Shown here one piece after another: positions 59,967 through 64,000 of a DNA stretch of 64,000 nucleotides. Origin of the DNA: JACMLD01 sp038207265 (GTDB lineage Bacteria; Bacteroidota; Bacteroidia; Chitinophagales; Chitinophagaceae); the NCBI GenBank assembly GCA_038207265.1, contig JBBQZZ010000006.1, forward strand, positions 186,001 through 250,000. The letters run 5' to 3'. The translations under genes were made by a program, and so were the position numbers. Within the stretch, counting starts at the first letter, position 1; each line of letters starts with the position of its first letter. Under the pieces are notes generated by a model. The model had not been told where the DNA came from. It did no database searches and saw nothing but the letters and a program-made list of their open reading frames with translations.

Positions 59967-62384
59967 ATGATTTGCAGCCTCAAAACAATTTATAAAATAT
60001 CCAATTGGGTTCTATTAATTATAACATTCCCAATTGACTTACTATCTCAAACCAAAAGCCAATCCTTAATCGCCTCAAATGATCTCGTCTATTATTCAAT
60101 TCCTCCTTCAAGCCAGGACGGTATACCTGTAGGGAATGGGAAGTTAGGAGGTTTGCTGGTTGCCACCCAAAATGGTTTATCATGGCAAATCAACCATACT
60201 GACTTTTGGAGATACGATGCAAAAACGAATGTCAACAGGGATGATTATGGAGCAGCACCAGCAGGACTTGGTCGGATGGCGATTCAATGGAAAGACACGG
60301 GGGCAACGAAAAAAAATATGTTGATACAGCGCCTTAGTTTATACAATGCGCTATTTAGTATGAATGACAAAACTTCCAAGATCTCAATTGAGAATTTTTT
60401 CGACATGACTCAGGACTGTGGAATATTTAAATTTAAAAAAACCACAGGAATACCAGCGATCATTACTGTTGAACTATCAGGCTGGCGAGCAGGCATAAGT
60501 TTTTTTGGAACTAATTCCGGCGTTGTTATAACGGAGCCATCGGATTTATCCAGAAGTCCGATGGAAATCGAATACTTAAAACAGCTGACGTCAAACAAAT
60601 ATGTACCAAAAAAAAGTGCGCAAGCTACCGGCATACAGATAAAAGGCAGTAAAATAAAAAACGTTGTTATCGATAACATTAAATGCACTTTACAATTTGA
60701 ATTAAAACCTGGAAGGGATGTAATACTATATATAGCAACCACCGTGAAGGAAGAGGGTGAGCCATTGAAAAATACTGTTTCATTAACAAAGCAATTGCTC
60801 GAACTGGAATCAAAAAGATCCTATGCCACTTTAAAAAAAGCTCACGATGCATGGTGGAGAAATTTCTGGAATTCATCTTATGTAGAAATTGAATCAAAGG
60901 ACTCGCTGGCGGGTTTTGTTGAAAATCTCTGGTATCTGCATTTGTATGAAATGGCGATTGCAGATCGTGGTAAATATCCAATAAAGTTTAACGGTGGAAA
61001 TTGGATAACAAAAAATGACGACCGCGAATGGGGAGGTGGCTATTGGCAATTCAATCAGCAATACGCTCATATGGCAATGCTTGCCGCGAACCATTTGGAA
61101 TTTCTTGACAATTACTATGATCCCCTTGTTGAGAATCTAAACTTACTAAAAGCTAGTTCTTTAGATTTGTGGAAACACCCTGGTGCGTTTCTCCACGAAA
61201 CGCATTCTCCAGATGGAATAGCATACCAGGTTAACAGAAACTCCATATATAGTGATTCGACTAAGTGGACTGGGTTAATTTTTTCTTCAGGTGCCGAATG
61301 TATATTTCAGATGTACAAATATGCTTTATATAGTGGATCTGAAAATTATATGAAAACCAAAGTTTTCCCAATGATGAGGGAAGTCTGTCTATTTTACAGG
61401 TATCACCTGAAAAAAAATAACGAGGGTCTTTACAATTTATACCCGGCAAACATGCATGAAAATTTCTGGCGTGTAACAAATCCGCAAACAGATCTGGCAG
61501 CCATCCGTGCTTGTTTTCCTGTCCTGATTAATATGTACGAAAAATTCGGGGGAGATTTAAACGAAAAACGCGAGTTTATAGATATACTAAATAACCTTGC
61601 CCCTTTTGCAAAAGGAAAATGGCTGACAAATGATTTCCCGGATATGGGTGGACACATTACTAACGTAGATACAAGCGTTGATATGTTTGCCCCTGCAATA
61701 CTTGGTACAGATAGCGTTATTCACAATAGGCATGGTATGGACTCGTATACTGTGTATCCCTTCGAACTCACTTTACCGGGAAAACAAGGTTTCAATACCG
61801 CCCTAAACACTTTTAATAATCGTTTCTATAAGCCAACAAGAGATATTCTGCAACACGACATGTTGCCCGCCTCCTTGCTGGGATTACCCAACGAATCAAG
61901 AAACAGTATGGCAGATTATTTATCAGTTTGTGCAATTAAATCAAACGGCATTGTTCCAGAATCAGATATTTATTCAATTTCACTAGCCCTTAATTACATG
62001 CTGTTACAAAGTCACGATGGAATAATACAATTATTCCCGGCATGTCCGGAAAATTGGGACGCGTCATTTAAGTTAAGAGCTGAAGGACCAATGATTGTTA
62101 ATGCAAGCAAGGTGAAAAACTCGGTTGTTGAATGCAATATTTTATGCTTAAAAAAACAACATATTTCCGTTAAAAATTCTTGGAATGCGATTGCAGAAGT
62201 ATATGTTGGTAAAAGGCTGATTTGCTCATCCGCTGCTTCGGTAATTCAATGGAATGGGGAAAAAGGCAAAAATTATTCGATCATGAAAAAAGGGACAAAG
62301 GATATAAAAATATTAGAGTTAAGGGAAAGGAAAATAAATATTTCTGTAAAAACGTTGGGGCATCACCATTTGGGCTTAGACTAA
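59967..62384 (+). CDS. Secreted DUF5703/GH95-like glycosidase
   Basis: Exported protein of 805 aa; the hydrophobic N-terminus (VLLIITFPIDLLSQTKS) is a signal peptide. Residues about 35-290 are a DUF5703-type beta domain (DGIPVGNGKLGGLLVATQNG, SWQINHTDFWRYDAKTNVNR). The catalytic-like (alpha/alpha)6 domain follows (GGGYWQFNQQYAHMAMLAANH, LWKHPGAFLHETHSPDGIAY), with acidic candidates in WPHEN/MHENFWRVTNPQTD. The C-terminal part is beta-rich. It resembles the GH95 fold but lacks the GH95 NYTTNINVQMNYW block, so fucosidase activity should not be assumed. It starts 40 bp beyond the IS end and has more A+T than the GH95 gene at 21885, suggesting separate acquisition. Confidence 0.75.
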   Translation: MICSLKTIYKISNWVLLIITFPIDLLSQTKSQSLIASNDLVYYSIPPSSQDGIPVGNGKLGGLLVATQNGLSWQINHTDFWRYDAKTNVNRDDYGAAPAGLGRMAIQWKDTGATKKNMLIQRLSLYNALFSMNDKTSKISIENFFDMTQDCGIFKFKKTTGIPAIITVELSGWRAGISFFGTNSGVVITEPSDLSRSPMEIEYLKQLTSNKYVPKKSAQATGIQIKGSKIKNVVIDNIKCTLQFELKPGRDVILYIATTVKEEGEPLKNTVSLTKQLLELESKRSYATLKKAHDAWWRNFWNSSYVEIESKDSLAGFVENLWYLHLYEMAIADRGKYPIKFNGGNWITKNDDREWGGGYWQFNQQYAHMAMLAANHLEFLDNYYDPLVENLNLLKASSLDLWKHPGAFLHETHSPDGIAYQVNRNSIYSDSTKWTGLIFSSGAECIFQMYKYALYSGSENYMKTKVFPMMREVCLFYRYHLKKNNEGLYNLYPANMHENFWRVTNPQTDLAAIRACFPVLINMYEKFGGDLNEKREFIDILNNLAPFAKGKWLTNDFPDMGGHITNVDTSVDMFAPAILGTDSVIHNRHGMDSYTVYPFELTLPGKQGFNTALNTFNNRFYKPTRDILQHDMLPASLLGLPNESRNSMADYLSVCAIKSNGIVPESDIYSISLALNYMLLQSHDGIIQLFPACPENWDASFKLRAEGPMIVNASKVKNSVVECNILCLKKQHISVKNSWNAIAEVYVGKRLICSSAASVIQWNGEKGKNYSIMKKGTKDIKILELRERKINISVKTLGHHHLGLD

Positions 62385-63063
62385 CACTCAGCTTGCAGAA
62401 CTCGCGAACGCTATCTGCCAGCAATCGGACACACCATATATTACGAATATTTAAACGTGAAATATATTGTTGAATACAAAAGGTAGTTCCATAAAATGTG
62501 ATATTTCAACAGATAGGAGATGTGAAGTTTCAAAGATGTTGACCTGAAGTTCCCTGATTTTTAAGAAAGTGGCCAAATTAGTAACCTGATTTTGGCGACT
62601 TAAGTCAAATAAAACCATAAAAAAAGAAAATAATGGCGCTGATTATCAGATCGAATCGAATGTAACCCACGTCAGACGCACATTCTGTGCGAAGTGATCA
62701 TTTTCCGATACAGAAAGTGACTTACTTTGATTATCAATATTTTATACCAATGAGGTACATATAAGGTACAAAATCGTAACATTTCATAATTTCAGTAAGC
62801 TTTTTGACGAATTTCAAAACTGCTTCAGTTAAGTTGTAAGTTGTTTAACACAAGCCACATTATACAGGCTAATTAACACGGTTTTCTATCAGTTTAATAG
62901 GCAACAAAAGAATAACATACCGTATGCAAATTAACTGCAAAAAAAATCCATAAAAAATCGCATATCAGCCCTTCAAATTTACTGGCAGAGAATTCACCAT
63001 GAAATATTACATTAGTTTTAATTTTTTCAAATATTGCTCAAACTTAATTAACTCTTTAACCAA
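62385..63063. other. Long AT-rich intergenic stretch
   Basis: The 679 bp between the glycosidase and the NTPase gene are AT-rich with many short A/T runs. No ORF with family resemblance, no hairpin with U-tract and no exact TAnnTTTG box was found. GGTACATATAAGGTACA near 62753 is a small repeat of GGTACA of unknown meaning. Confidence 0.5.
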
Positions 63064-64000
63064 ATGAGAAACCTCAACAAAACCCTTATTGAATACTTAT
63101 CGGCCGAAACTGATTATGCGGTACAGATTGTAGGGGCCTGGGGATATGGTAAGACCTATTTTTATCGTAATAATCTTGAACCGTTAATATGTAGTACTCC
63201 GACTGCTACGGATGCAAGTAAAAAATACAAACCAATTTATATATCCCTTTTTGGACTTAAATCGGTTGAAGATATTGCAACTAAAATAGTGCTTGAATTT
63301 TACCAATCAAAATGGTTTAAGAATTATTATAAGTCCAAAGACCTGAGTAAACGGCTGAAAATAACTCAAAGTGTTTTAAGAATTGGTTTAAGAGGATTCT
63401 TAACAGTTGCCAAATTCGGTAACCCCAGCGAACACCTCACAGACGTGAAAAACGCTGGTGAGAATGCATTAAATACCAATGAACTTCTAATCTGCTTTGA
63501 TGATCTCGAAAGAAAAGATAGCACTTTTGACATTCAGGATTTGACGGGCTATATCAACTCATTAGTAGATGAAAAAATAAAAGTGCTAATTATTTCTAAT
63601 GAAGATCTATTGCTGAAAGAAAAAGAATATGGCAATTTAAAAGAGAAGATTATTGGCATCAGTATAGAATATAAGCCAGACGTCACAAAAACATTGCAAA
63701 GCATTATTGACTCTAGGTATTCCGGGTTCCCCGCTTTTAATCGCTACCTCTATGACAATATTAATCTGCTTTTGAGATTTGTTACGTCAGTTAATTTCAA
63801 CTTCCGGCATGTAATATATGCACTGGGCAATCTACATTCTTTCTATTCTAAAATAAAGGCTGAAATCTTCGATACGAAACATGAAATAACAAGTGTGCTT
63901 GAGCAGGAGCTTAATAAAATCACTTTTATGGTATTGCTTTTTTCGGCCGAATATAAATCTTCCAAATTGAAATACAGTGATATTGAGACTTACAGAAACC
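63064..64000 (+). CDS. KAP-like P-loop NTPase (3' end cut by window edge)
   Basis: The visible 312 residues begin MRNLNKTLIEYLSAETDY. Walker A is GAWGYGKT at 24-31 and Walker B LLICFDDLER at 141-150, followed by a sensor-1-like VLIISNEDLLL near 180. This is the plan of KAP/P-loop NTPase-fold proteins, many of which are membrane-linked or belong to antiphage systems. Residues 85-120 contain a weakly hydrophobic stretch (LRIGLRGFLTVAKFG) where KAP proteins often insert helices, but no clear transmembrane pair is visible. The location beside decayed mobile DNA fits an accessory or defence gene. The rest of the protein and its partners lie outside the window. Confidence 0.7.
   Translation, partial: MRNLNKTLIEYLSAETDYAVQIVGAWGYGKTYFYRNNLEPLICSTPTATDASKKYKPIYISLFGLKSVEDIATKIVLEFYQSKWFKNYYKSKDLSKRLKITQSVLRIGLRGFLTVAKFGNPSEHLTDVKNAGENALNTNELLICFDDLERKDSTFDIQDLTGYINSLVDEKIKVLIISNEDLLLKEKEYGNLKEKIIGISIEYKPDVTKTLQSIIDSRYSGFPAFNRYLYDNINLLLRFVTSVNFNFRHVIYALGNLHSFYSKIKAEIFDTKHEITSVLEQELNKITFMVLLFSAEYKSSKLKYSDIETYRN

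Overview
The window looks like a chromosome segment from a Bacteroidetes member, most likely family Chitinophagaceae. The evidence is SusC/SusD (RagA/RagB) pairs, many lipoproteins and secreted glycosidases, a DUF1573 protein, FG-GAP/ASPIC proteins, LytTR/LytS two-component genes, AT-rich intergenic DNA and promoters of the TTTG/TAnnTTTG type. No tRNA, rRNA or CRISPR array was seen.

Layout. (1) 1-3221, minus: four tightly packed genes of the non-phosphorylating L-fucose route (L-fucose dehydrogenase-like SDR, fuconolactonase-like amidohydrolase, diketo-deoxy-fuconate hydrolase, keto-deoxy-fuconate dehydrogenase). The fuconate dehydratase is not in view and may lie past the left edge. (2) 3317-5249: VOC protein, DUF3307 membrane protein and SatD, with three palindromic operators over the satD promoter, then a broken aldo/keto reductase. 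(3) 5975-21853: a secreted CE15-like esterase, a YiaK-like reductase, then an L-rhamnose block: kinase, isomerase (rhaI), GH99-like protein, mutarotase (rhaM), GH106 rhamnosidase, bifunctional aldolase/dehydrogenase, transporter (rhaT), with a divergent GntR regulator. (4) 21885-28726: GH95 and GH29 fucosidases, a LgoD-like dehydrogenase and an unrecognised secreted protein. (5) 29012-36917: parvulin, a sugar dehydrogenase/cytochrome c fusion, a GH43 enzyme with a GPH transporter and a divergent AraC regulator. (6) 37040-49294: FG-GAP/cytochrome lipoprotein, DUF1573, a large ASPIC/FG-GAP lipoprotein, SusD, SusC and a divergent NUDIX-type regulator. (7) 49522-58178: assorted housekeeping and signalling genes, plus a decayed serine hydrolase. 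(8) 58485-64000: accessory end with an AlbA_2-type pseudogene, an internally deleted IS3-family element, a DUF5703/GH95-like glycosidase and a KAP-like P-loop NTPase cut by the window edge.

How it works together. Secreted rhamnosidase, fucosidases, esterase and the SusCD system would strip Rha/Fuc-decorated plant-type glycans. L-rhamnose enters by RhaT and goes through isomerase, kinase and aldolase to DHAP and L-lactaldehyde, and then L-lactate. L-fucose is oxidised directly to pyruvate and L-lactate. The most intriguing non-metabolic unit is SatD-DUF3307: SatD carries class III cyclase-like motifs plus a C-terminal HTH, is translationally coupled to a seven-segment membrane protein, and sits behind a triple operator.
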